Assembly: GCA_030770545.1 (NCBI GenBank)
Contig: CM061096.1
Location: 5,747,501 to 5,811,500 of the forward strand
Source of the DNA: Macropodus opercularis
Lineage: Eukaryota > Chordata > Actinopteri > Anabantiformes > Osphronemidae
Direction: 5' to 3'
DNA length: 64,000 bases
Positions 24,901-36,900 of the stretch are shown here, in pieces. Numbering within the stretch: the first letter of the stretch is position 1; each line of letters begins with the position of its first letter. Made by a program: the position numbers and the translations under genes. The notes below the pieces were generated by a model. It was not told where the DNA came from. It made no database searches and saw only the letters and a program-made list of their open reading frames with translations.

Positions 24901-27900
24901 CTGATTTATTCAAATGCCCCAGTTTAAAAGTCTCAGTAATCGGTGTATAGCTTTGCCCTCTGTGGTCCTGCAAAGGCCCAGACGTCTGTGATGAAGACAA
25001 GACCTGATGTTCCCAGGTGTTTCTCCTCATTATGATAATTTGAAAAGCCCTTCGATCTCAGCGCCCCGAGGCCCAAAGGTCCAAGTGATGCATTGACTTT
25101 GAAATGGTTCCCTGGAGACGAGGTATTTAACGTCTCACTAGTTAAAGCAGGACTAACAGAGAGAACCAAGACAACCAGAGAGCGAAGAAGAAGAAGAAGA
25201 AGCTTTGATAAACCAACTTTAAAGACCCCGTCCGCTCCCCGTTTGTTGACACTGCATCCTTTAATTTCCTTTTTAAGACTTGTCGGTGATTGACAGGACA
25301 ATTGTTTACTGGGCGCAGGCAGTCACCTTGTCTCGCTCCTTTGCGTTGATGGAAGCCGCACTCTCAATTACAGCCGCGGTTTGGAACAGACTTAACAGCA
25401 ATCTGATACAAATTGCATTATGGAGTGGTCTTTCACCACCAGGGAAATCCGAAGCGGTGTGTAGCTGAGTTTCACTGCACCGCACCCGTACACACACAAC
25501 TCTTGACAATCTTAAAGGCGGGTTAAACCTAATGTAAAATCAAGTGTACTACACTTTAATCTTTCTGCAACGAGGCAAACGTTACATCATTTTTGTTCAC
25601 GTGATGCGTATTGACGAAACGACGATCCCCCACCAAGTGCCGGTTTTGTCTGTTACGCCATTTCGGCTCTGTTTAGTATTCCTGTCATACTGTATGTGGC
25701 TGCTCTTTTATAAAATGGCAGAACTATCAGGAGAGTTGAGTGCGGATGCAGCTCGGTCGTACAGCCAACGTATAAAACGGGGAAGTTTGGGAGTGGAATA
25801 AATCCATTTCAACAAAATTGAGCATAAGGGAGAAGCAAATCAAATTCATCTGTAGTCTGAAAATGGGCACTAAATCGCCCTGACCAGTAGAGAAGTAGAG
25901 ATTAGAAATGAGCTCCCATTGGAGAATTGAATGGATTTTTATTTATTTATTTTTTGTCTCACCAGGACACTACGGTAAAGAAAACATGCGCAGCGGAGGC
26001 CAAGACATGCACAACTTCATCTCCTCCGGGTTCGTGACTCTCGGCCGCGGCCACTTGAAAGGTAAAGTGAAAATTCCAATGAACTGCAAAACTACTTTGT
26101 CATGCTGACACCCAGTTGCTGCCAAATGAGAAAAAAAATCGAACGTGCTTGTGACTTTTGTTCCAGCGCAGTAGTTGGACATTAGAATAAATAATGGCTT
26201 GAAGTGACATCTTGCAAAGTCCACGCACGCACTTTTGTTATCTATGATTAAATCCACACTTTCAATGACAAAGTAACACTTCCACACTTGGTGGGCAGCC
26301 TGTGAATGCAGCATGGCGCCCCTCTATTGTCTTCCTTTTGGAGTTCTTATAAATGAGAGGCAGTGCCGGTGCTGGAATGAGCTGTAAACAAGAGGCCCGT
26401 TGTGTTTTTACAGCGCAGCATTCCATAGATGAATCGGGGCAGATGTCCTGGCAGGGCGATCTGGACATTCCCATCTCCTACGGTACGTTCTCTGAATGTC
26501 AGAGATTTGAAAAACACACACACACACCACCGGCGTCCTTGGTCTGTAATCACAGCACGGTTGTTGTTGTAATGTTTGATTAATCCTGCTCGGAGGCTTT
26601 TTAAGGTTGCTTTAGAGGAACGGACACATGAGAATTTCAGTTTAACATTTGTCCAAAGTTTGGTCCAAACGCTCTGTGTCGCTCACGTATCTAATGCTTC
26701 TCTGGATCCTTAAGCTCTTGATGGATGATTGGATTTAATTGGGAGATTTGCAGAAACTGATGCAAAGCTTTCCCTAAAGAATATTCTGCACTCGTGAATG
26801 TCCGTAGCTTGTTGATGAGTTAGTGTTAAAAGTTTGCGTTTCTTTCGATGTTGTGACGAGGCCACAGATGTTTGTGCTGTAGAAGCCACGGTCCAGTCCT
26901 TACTGGCTACCTTCATGCTTTGATATTTGAAATCCATGACGAAGTCTGCTTCACCTTTTACCCAACACCTGGCTGCTAATGTCACTGTCACCGCAGGATG
27001 AGTCATTGTAAACAAGGACTAATGTTTTAAACGTTGTCTGAGGCAGCGCCATCTCATCTCATGTTTTCTTTGCTCTTTATTATATGTGTAAGTAAAACTC
27101 TCCAGGCAGGAGATGCAGCGTTGTGACAGGGTTGTGAAGTGTATGGATCTACATAGTCCAGTCAATATTTGCTGTTTGTGTTGGGTTTGTGTTGGGCATC
27201 CACCCTCTACGGTCTACAGGCCTACACTAATGAGACATCTTACCAGACATTTTACCAGCAATGTTTAATTGTAACATAAAGCTCATTCATTTGTGGAAAA
27301 GTTTGATTTAAGTGACTTAAGTTTTGAGAGTGGAGTTTTTATTTTCGAAGCGCTTTTGTCTAAACTGCGTACATGCGTCAAACTTAGCCGTGTGTAACCT
27401 TTGACTGTGTGTGTGTGTGTGTGTGGGAGCGCAAGTAGTGGAGGTTGGAATGTGCGTCAGGTCTGACAAGATGCTGAACTAAGCTCTAAGTAATGTTCAC
27501 GCATCTGTGATATAACTCTTGAAGCACCTCAACACTGGCTGCAAAATGACCGTATAGCAGTTACTGGTATGTTTTTATTAGGCTTCCCTTGAAAATAAAT
27601 TAGCCTATAAAATGCCCTCAGGAGGAAAACAGCAACATCAGTAATCTAGTACAAAAAATACCTAGGTTTACAGCAACATTCACCTCTTTCTCTGTGTTTT
27701 CTCAAAGCTTACATTCACATTCTGTGCCTAGAAGACTTTGCAATAAATTTGAAATTCCCAGGATGTGACATCTATCAGCTGCAAAGTAGCCACAGTAAAG
27801 ATGAGAAGGGTAGTGTGTAAGATTTTGTGATGAATGAAGTGACAGGAGAGTCGACGATATATTTCAATACTGTTCCTGCAGATTTTGACTAAGCTGTCAT

Positions 27901-30900
27901 CCTGGAGGATGTGTCCGAGGTTAAACGGTCCCACTGTGTGCATTTAGCGAACATCTCCCAGAGAGCTAGTGTACAAACATTCCTCGTGTCCTCGGGACGT
28001 ATTCATCGCTCTCCTTGCCTTCGCTGCCTGTGGCATTCACTGATGTGCATCCTGCTTAATTACTTTTTCATGAGTTGCTCCCCTGTTTTCGTCTTAAGGG
28101 AATTGCTTTTTTCCCCCTCATCCCAATCCACTTAAGGTGACCTTGTGTTATTGGGACGCGCTGCTGCAGTGCTCCCACCTCCCCGCGCTGTAATCCCTCC
28201 AGGCCTACAGTGTGTCTGTGCACGGGCATGTGTACGGCTGCGTAGCCGCGTTTCAGTGCAAATGAGAGAGTCAAAGTGTGCCAAGCAGGCGCCGCTTGCC
28301 CTGTTTGCCTCCATTACTGAGTCCTTAGACCTTACGCCTCTGTCTTTAAAGCTGCCGTTAGTGGCTCTGAACTCGAATGCGCTGTAACTGCACACGTTGT
28401 GCTTCTGAGTCGGTCGTCTAGTGAGACGTTTAGCAGCCTGATGCTCTAATGCTCTGATTTAAAGAGAACGACAAGCAGGGAGACCTTTTGTTTTGTTTTG
28501 AGCTAACTTGCATTTCAGTCTGTCACTGAACAAATAACAAATAGTAATGAAATGGAAAGAACCAACGTATAAACATTTTAAAGTAATAAAACAAGATTTG
28601 TCGTTGTTTGGATTCCATGGCTGTGTTACATTTAGAGAACTGATGTCTGGAGGTAAATCAGTCGTATATGGACATTTCTGGATTCTGTTGCCTTGGTTGT
28701 GTCATTTGTTTGCATATAGATACAACATATTCCCAAGACTGTGGACAATATGCAGTTGAAACACAGACACGCTGTCAAAATGCAGCTTTGCCTCTTGTTA
28801 TGATCAGAGCGTTGGTGGCCTGAGCTTCAGACGAGCAACCAGAGAGAATGAAACAGCACCGAACGCTCTACCCGTCTCATCCTGGTGATTCTTGTGACAC
28901 GTTGCAGCCCACGCTGGCTCAGATGTGAACCTAGACACACACAAATATCGTACATACATTTTTCTCTGAAAGACACACTTTACGTGTCAACTGAGTTGAG
29001 TTAAAGTTTTCTTTCTGTGAGAAAAGTAGGAGAAAAGAGACAGACAGGAGGAGGATCTGTAAGAGGGCGTTTTTCTAGCAGATGGTAACCGGTTCTCATA
29101 CAAACAAAATTTAAAGGAAGTTTTGGGAATGAACTAGACATTTGAGCCAAATATCAAACATTAACGTCAGTATATTTCATTGTTTTGGCTGTGGTGTGGA
29201 GATTTCAGTGGAGGTGGGGGTGGCAGCGCCGTCTTCACGACAGTTGCTAGTTGGAATTTTCAAAAATGAATTTTTATTTCTTCTTGCTTTGGTCGTGAAA
29301 AATAGGTCGTCATCAAACACTGGCGGCAACCAGGTTAAATGAGCCACTTTTTCAATGCTACTACTGTAAAATGAATGTATATTTATTCCAAACACTAACT
29401 GCTTTATTTGCATAAACTTCAATGAAATACACAGTCATAATTTTAAAATAACCTATTGAGTTGGCAGGATACTGCACCTCCCACCTTGGAGTTGTGCCCG
29501 AAACAGCTTTAAAGCACGAATTATGCTTCTGCTAAAAGAAGAAAAAAACGGTGCAAATGAATAAATGCACTTTTTTGCATTTATTCATAACACAGTGAAT
29601 GGATGAAATATGGGACAGTGCATTGGTTGAATTTGGATCAGGAGCATTTATGTGAAAGAATACTTTCTTGGGTCATATACACACATATACTGTACAATAA
29701 CAGGAAATAACAAATACAAATATGAAGTTATGTTTATATTTGTAATTTCTCTAATGAACATTTCTAATATGAGTCAAACCGAACAGCTTATTACGTGAAT
29801 GCAAAAGCTGCAGCTTGTGGTCTGAGGAAAAAGAGGTGGTTGATCACAGACACATTAATACAGTCAAAGCTGAACATGTTAAGTAGATGTAGGTCATCAT
29901 AAAGTCCCAGGCTATATTTGGTAGCAAGGTCACAACTGCCATCTTTGAAATCTTTCTTACAGCGCATGTTTTGGAGCTCTGACCAGAGACGTGACCACGT
30001 TTTATGGTCCTTCGTCTGTGACAGCCAGCGAATATCTCCTTTAAAAAAGCAACAGGTTTTAGACATTCAGTTTAATTTGGCTAATGAAATGGAAGAGATG
30101 TCGACAAGGTCTTAGGTTCAGGTGTATCCCCCTGAACCTAAGCGAGGTTTTAGCTGACGTGTGACCTGTTTGATGGCTAAGAGCCTTGTGAAGCCAGAAC
30201 CTCGCTTCTGTTGCTGGGCAGCTTTCCGTCAGCTGTGACTGGGCTTTATCGGGTCATTTTAAGGCAGCGCAGCGTTGCCAAAAGTGGTAATTTCCGCTTC
30301 TTTCTCAATAAGCATGATTCGCATCAGCGGGGAGACAGTCCTCTCGCTGCGCTCAGATCCGCGGCTGCCAAATGCACAATATGAATTGATTCCTCTCCTT
30401 ATCTCGCCCGTCCGTTAAATAGGAGTCTAATGAACCTGATTAGGTTGGTTAGATGAAACTCACTCCCTCAGAATCCCACAAGCCTTCCTGCCACATGACC
30501 CAGAGCGAATACTGAGCTTCGTACGCCTCATCCTGACACACAGATAGCCTCTCAACACCTCTTCTGATCCAGCCTCTCCTCATGCATTATGTAGAGCATG
30601 TTTGTCCACAGAAATCCCATCTGAAGGACTGACCAGATGGAACCTGCGCTGTCTCGCCTTATAGCACCTCGTAACCTTCCCACAGATTCTTTATCTCAAA
30701 TTGCAAACACATTATGTCCTGTCCTGCGTTTTCTTATCGAAGGCACAAATCTGCCGGCACGTATTTGCGTCGCTAGAATAAATATTCCTCAGGTTTGGAT
30801 GGTCGGTCTTAAAGAACAGAATGTGGTGTATTTTTCTTAGATATTGGAAATTAAAAGACTTCCAAAGCAACGAGGCATGAATGAGGGATAAAACAGACCA

Positions 30901-33900
30901 TGTGATAAGCAACAGCTTGGACAACAAACGTGTAGACAAATCAGCTCCTTTCACATCGTCCCCTTTAAAGGCTGAGGTCTGTGCCACCGTGAAATGTTAT
31001 TAGCAGCGTAACAAAGTTGTGAATTGAATGAAGCAGCAATGAGAAAGCACTATGACACGCGAAATCCTGTTAGGATGCAGATTAGCGTTATCTGCTCTGC
31101 ACCTGTCAATATCTATTATGAGTGGAGGGTAAGGACGCGGTGGAGCCGGACATGAAAACGCTTCTGTCAGCACTGGGGCCCGCAAACCAAAGACAGACGC
31201 TCTAAAGAGGGACGGCTTGTATTGGTATGCTGGGAATCAGCTCCGATCCAGCAGGAAGGCCAGCCCCATGTTATCATGCAGGAAGGATTCTCACTTTACG
31301 GCGAGGATGACATCAACGCGCTAGAAAGCTGCCGAAACCGTAGAATAATTAAAGTAAAAACAGCTGACAGCTAAGGCCGAAAAAGGCTGGGTGGTAATGG
31401 CCATGATGTGAAGGGCAAGGTCCTCATTTGGATAACAAATAAGGATCTAGCTCAGAATCCTGGCCCTCACAACCTAATACTTACTACCAATGCTACCAAT
31501 TCACTGGATTTCACGTCAAGTAACAGTGAAATGTGCCGCTTATTTTCCACAACGCGTACTGTACCTGCACAAAAACGCGGCACCTCCGATCAACGCACCC
31601 CTTCCCCCAAAACACCACGGCAAAATAACAATGAGCTCATCAGAGAGACAGAAACTGACGTACAAACAAATCAGTGCCCAGTTGGAAAGAGATGGGATTT
31701 TGTTTTTTGGTTTCCCATCAACCCTCCCACTCTCTTCCACTCCTCTCCACACAGCTCCGCTGCCGCTACGGCCTCTGCTGCTGCTGCTCGAGTGTCAAAT
31801 TGCGAGCGGCGGAAAGCTCTCACTCCGGGTACAAATGGCTGGTAATTGTATGCAAAAAACAATTTACACGGGGCGACTCATCCGCAGGTTGACGACTCCG
31901 CCGGAGCCCTGTTTTCAAAAAGCTTCGTCAGTCAGCGCCTCTGAATGTTTCCTCTGATTGTGAAAAAGCGGAGCTGCCCACCCGCCAGTTTCCCGTGACC
32001 CCTTGAATCACCCGTGCTGGTCCTTACACACCCCAGGCTTCATTCATAAAAACAGCTCTTTAAAATATGAAGGATGTGGGATATGACACGTCTCGCGTGT
32101 CAGCAGCACCACCCTGTTACGGCGAGATCAGGGGTTGGCGGGTTTACTGCCGCAGAGAGATTCAGGAAATGTAAAGCGAGACGGTGGAATTGGGGGCAGA
32201 GAAAAATTCGGAGGTTTGGGTTTTCTAACAGGGGCCTTTTCGCCGCTAATGTGAACCATCTATCAGAGGGTTCAACGAGCTGCGTGGCCACTTTTCTTTG
32301 GTGCTCATTAGGAGCCGACCCCAGCTGGGCACCTGCAGGAATGCGTAATGGTTCATTATAATATTTACCCATTCTGCTCGCATTCATCACTGGATATTAT
32401 GTGGTCTGCAGCCCGCTGTGATTAGAAACGCATGCTGCAACCTCGCAGCCGCTCTGTGTCCTCACATTCAAACGGAGCGGTTCCGTCTGGGTTCCCTGCC
32501 CGTGATCCGCGTCCGACCGCTCCAGTCTTATCATGTGACGGTTGATTACGTTTGACTCTATAAATGCCAACACTGGCCACACAGCCCCACTCCAGTGACA
32601 CAGGAGAAAGACTGATGGATAGGTAGGGGATGGAAAGCACAAGTGGAACCGGGTCACCCTTGAAACAAAGTCTGACTCGACTTGAAACGTTTGCAGGAAA
32701 AAGTTTTTGATGGCATATTCTGTGTCCTCCACTATGGTGGAGGTTCATCACGGCGCTATCAGCCTATTTAGTGGCACATCTCTGGCTTTAAATTACTGGT
32801 ACGCGTGCGTAGTTGTCTGTCCGTACGGTGAGTGTGGCCCCGTGACGAGCTGGCGACCCGTCCAGCGTGTTCCCTGCTTCACGCCCAGTGACGGTTGGGT
32901 CCCTCACGAGGACAAATGGTTCTGATGATAGCTGGATGGATGGATGTCGCCCAGTACACCGAGGTCTTTTCATAGATCTGCGATTCAAAATGGCTGGAAT
33001 GTCACCATAGACGTCCATGTAAAAGCAAATCTCGTGATCAGACTCTACCTCACAATAAATTTCCTCCAAATTCTGTCCATCCATATTTACGGAGGTGAGA
33101 CCACTTGGCTTTTGGATGTACTAAGCAAGTCAACATAAAGAACAGCTATTCAAAATTTGACTTGCTGACTTTGACTTCAGGTCATGTCTGACAAGCTCAG
33201 GCTTTTATTTATTTGCATTGGAGGCTACGGTGCAGCCAACTGCTGTAATAATTGACCCAAAGACTTTAATCAGCTGCATCTCCTGATAAATTTAAACACT
33301 TTTGTTGAATGAGATGGAAGAGAGATCTCTTTATGGAGCCGTAATGATGCATGCGGTCGTCTCATCTTCCCTTATCGCTGTGATGTGAGCTTTAATATGC
33401 TGCAGAGCCGTGGCCCTATCAGATGAGATGTGACTCCGGGCGAGCCGAGTTTTCATATGTGGAGGGGATGGAGGCGAGGAGGAGGAGGAGGAGGAGGAGG
33501 AGGAGGGGCTGAGCAGCTGCAGCTTTTGGTGCATCATATTCTTCCCATTTCTCTCTAGTTCCAGACAACAGGCTCCAGTGAAATGACTGTGGGTGCCGCC
33601 AACTGTGAAATTAATTGAACTCGTGATCCGAGGGGTAGAGACCAGCTTCCGGCCGGAGGAGGCAAGTGCGCATCCGTGCTTACATTAGCCCGTGACAAAG
33701 GAACAGCCGAGCCCAGAGGCGCCGACTGAATCCGTGGTCAGTTTCTCCGGACGTGGCTGACCAACTTGCGACATTGTAGCGGAGCGCGTGCGACGTGCGT
33801 GTCACGCCGTGGGCTCTGGTTCGAGGCTCTGACTTGTCCACGGATCCATCAAGTCAAGCTGACGTTGAGCGTGCAGATGGGGATGCCGTGTTCGGTCTAT

Positions 33901-36900
33901 AGGTTTAGACCACTTAGCTCAGAGCTGCTTGTTATGGAGCTTTGGCAAATTAACGACACCCCCAAGAAGAAGTCAGAGGGGAAAGTAAACAACCTGCAGG
34001 CAGAGATGAAAGTAACCAATTAGATTTCCTCTACATCTGAACAGTTTCTGTGGATGAGTTGTTTTTTTAAGGCAGTGCTTTTATATTTATGTTCATTTTA
34101 ATGATTGTATTACAAAGCTACAAAGTGAGTGAAGGTGAAATGAGATGTTGCACGATCTCACTACTGACAACAAAATGCATGTTAGGTGATCCTGTCACGT
34201 ATATTTACACCTGTATTAAATAACGTGCAGCGCTTTTCTTGATGAACACCTAAACTCAGGCTTTAATGAAATCCTCTAAAGAGGCAGATTAAACTTCAAA
34301 TGAATGCTAACATTTAGGAAAGCATGGATTATTTAATGAAGACCATTCAAACTACACCACACAGTTTTCACAGACTTTCCAAATGATGGGATTTGTTTCA
34401 GCTTTTATGAGCGGCCTGAGGCCACAGCTCGGGCTGTGCCAGTGCTCCAGCAAACGAGTACCAACACAGGTGGAGGAAATGAGTCTTGTTTAATTTAGTT
34501 CATGACTACAGAGTTGAAACAAAAAAAAAGTTAAATTGAGTTTTAAACCAAGCTTTAAGCATGAAAACCTGAATAAATTGCTTCCAGGGAAGCACATTTT
34601 ATCAATAAAAGTACAAAAGAGTATGATCTACCATCATGTTTCCTGATTTTCGAGGCGAACCGGTCGTCTCAGTCAGCTTTGGGCGATTCGTGTCCCTGAG
34701 GTTCCCTGGCTCTGCCGACCCAGCCGTGAGTACGATGCGATCTGGGCTGCCCCACATTAGTTAACTCTCCTTCAGCCCTTAACCAGGTCACATCGCACAA
34801 CAGAGTGCGACAGGGCTGCCAAGACTCTGCCGCTCGTCAGGTGGAGAGAAAACCGTAGCCGAGCTTGTTGCGAAGGGTTTCAGGCCAATCGAATCGTGAG
34901 GCGAACGGGTAGTTTGTCTGAAAGTTGTGTTTGTTTTATGTTAATTTCACCCCGTCAACCACAATAAACTAACTACGAGGCCTGATTTTTAAATTCAGAA
35001 GTGGTGAGACTCCGCTTGCTGCTGTCGTATCAGATCCTTTTCAGTTCAGCTGTGATAAAAAAATGTGTTGCTGTTTGCTTTTCAGCGAGGAACCTTGGCA
35101 TGACATTCGTTTATTTATAGAAATCAAGTTGTAGTACATTTAATTTAAGCCTATGAATGTGTCATTCTCACATCATGACCTCTAAGAAATGAGCTGTCTT
35201 TGTTACATGGTGCCGTGGCTTATTCAATTAAACGCGTAAGCTTTTAAGCTCATTCCTCTTGATATCTGTGATACGCATAATAATAACCCCATTACTGAAG
35301 TTTTGGTATTGTGTTAACGAGATTGGATGGATGCAAAACGCACTTTTACCACTTGTAATTTATCCTTGAAAGGGGCTCAGGAGGAAAAAAAACCAAAACA
35401 AACAGTGAGAGCAGACTGGGAGACTGCGGCAGAGAAACCAGACACGGTGCGAAATTGAAGCCAGTCTGAGTCATTGCAGGCATGAGCACACATTCAGCCA
35501 TATGTGGCATCTGTGCCGTCGGCCAGCGATTGTCTGCTAGGTGTAGAAAAACGGGCTTTTTCAAAGTCACGGCCACCTCCTGCACGTGAAAGACGTCACT
35601 TTGTCGTAGCTGACGGGTAAAGAAGAACGACCTTTAGTCAAGAGGCGCGCGTTCCTTTTCAACCTGCACTTTTGCTTTTGGAGGATATTTTAGCGTAAGG
35701 TTGTGCTGTTAAAGGACAGTGTCCCTGTTTTTATTCGATAATTGGATGGCTCTTAAATGCAGTGAAATAATGTGTGTTTTACTTTTCTTTTCCAGCGCAG
35801 CTTGTCCACATTTCATAAAACTAACATTAGCAATGGACTTTGGTCAAGGTGCCTCACATTTGGAGGCATTTTGCTGCACTATAATTCATGTTTTCTGCCT
35901 TTTTACCGGTGTGAAAAAATCTGAGTGACCGATGTTCATATTGTGACAGATGTTACTTATATTCATATTTTGAAATCCAGTCTCCCAGATTCGTATAGTT
36001 CTAGATAACCTCCACTTTAATTCCGATCCTTATATAGTACATTGCATTTACAATGCAAACCGCACCAGACCCGGATGTGCGCTTCATTAATGCAGAAGCT
36101 CTTGCTGGTGATGAGTGCAGAGTGAACTGGCAGAGCTCCGCTCCCGAAAAACTGTGTCAATACAGGATGGAGAGTTGCCACTCAGCAGCGGCTCGACGCT
36201 CGCAGTGACAGCCTTAAAATTCTCTCCGTCCCCCATCCCTGACCGTCTCTCGGTCGTGACTCTGCTCAGAAACGCGGCGCGTTGTCATTCTGCTTCGTAT
36301 CGCTTTCAGGATACAGTCAGGAACGGCCGCTCAGACCTTTAAGGAGTGTCAAGTTTTCAATCATAAGGGAGCTGCCAAGCCACACGGCAACAATAACTCA
36401 TCCTCAGAGTCAGAATGCCCATCGACAACAGCCTCAGTACGAGGGGATGCTTAGCACCAGATTCATTTATCTACATGTCAGAAAGATTAATGAGAAAGTT
36501 CATCTACAATAGTTTTATGGCTAAAGCATCCGACCTGGTAACTTCAGTTTGATTCTCGCTCCAGCATCACGTGCTGTGGGTTAAAACATAATTTGCTCTT
36601 TCTGAACGCTGTGGAGCAGCTGACAGGTCCGACCGCTGTGCACAGGTGGCGCTTTCCTCTCCGTGACGCCATCGGAGCTTCTCGTTGGCTTAGGACGACG
36701 TGGTTTGTTTTCGCAACGCGTCGACAATCTTAGCTCCACCCGCTCTCTGGTTGCGTGAACGCAGGTGAAGTTCTCCGCGGTTCTGAAGGGGCCCATCACT
36801 GCAGCGATGCGGGTCGGCACCGTGGTTCATTCGTGTCACGTGAAGTTCAGTTACTTCTCGTCCTACTTGCTTGAAACACACAGTTTTGCCAACCCTACAA

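Larger units (their letters stand above)
22395..25965 (+). other. shisa6 intron 2 (3571 nt)
   Basis: The intron lies between a GTAAAC donor and a CACCAG acceptor. It contains a perfect 12-bp hairpin (24017-24043), a short GT run near 24358-24370 and a GAA repeat at 25184-25202. No gene is seen. Confidence 0.85.

Noticed and set aside
31408..31957. Two overlapping + strand open frames of 145 and 155 codons in intron 4
   Set aside because: They overlap in different frames, match no family I recognise, have no start or splice context, and run through CT-rich low-complexity sequence.
35782..35850. Possible cassette exon after a strong TTTTCTTTTCCAG acceptor near 35795
   Set aside because: In phase 1 a TAA follows within eight codons and no good donor precedes it.
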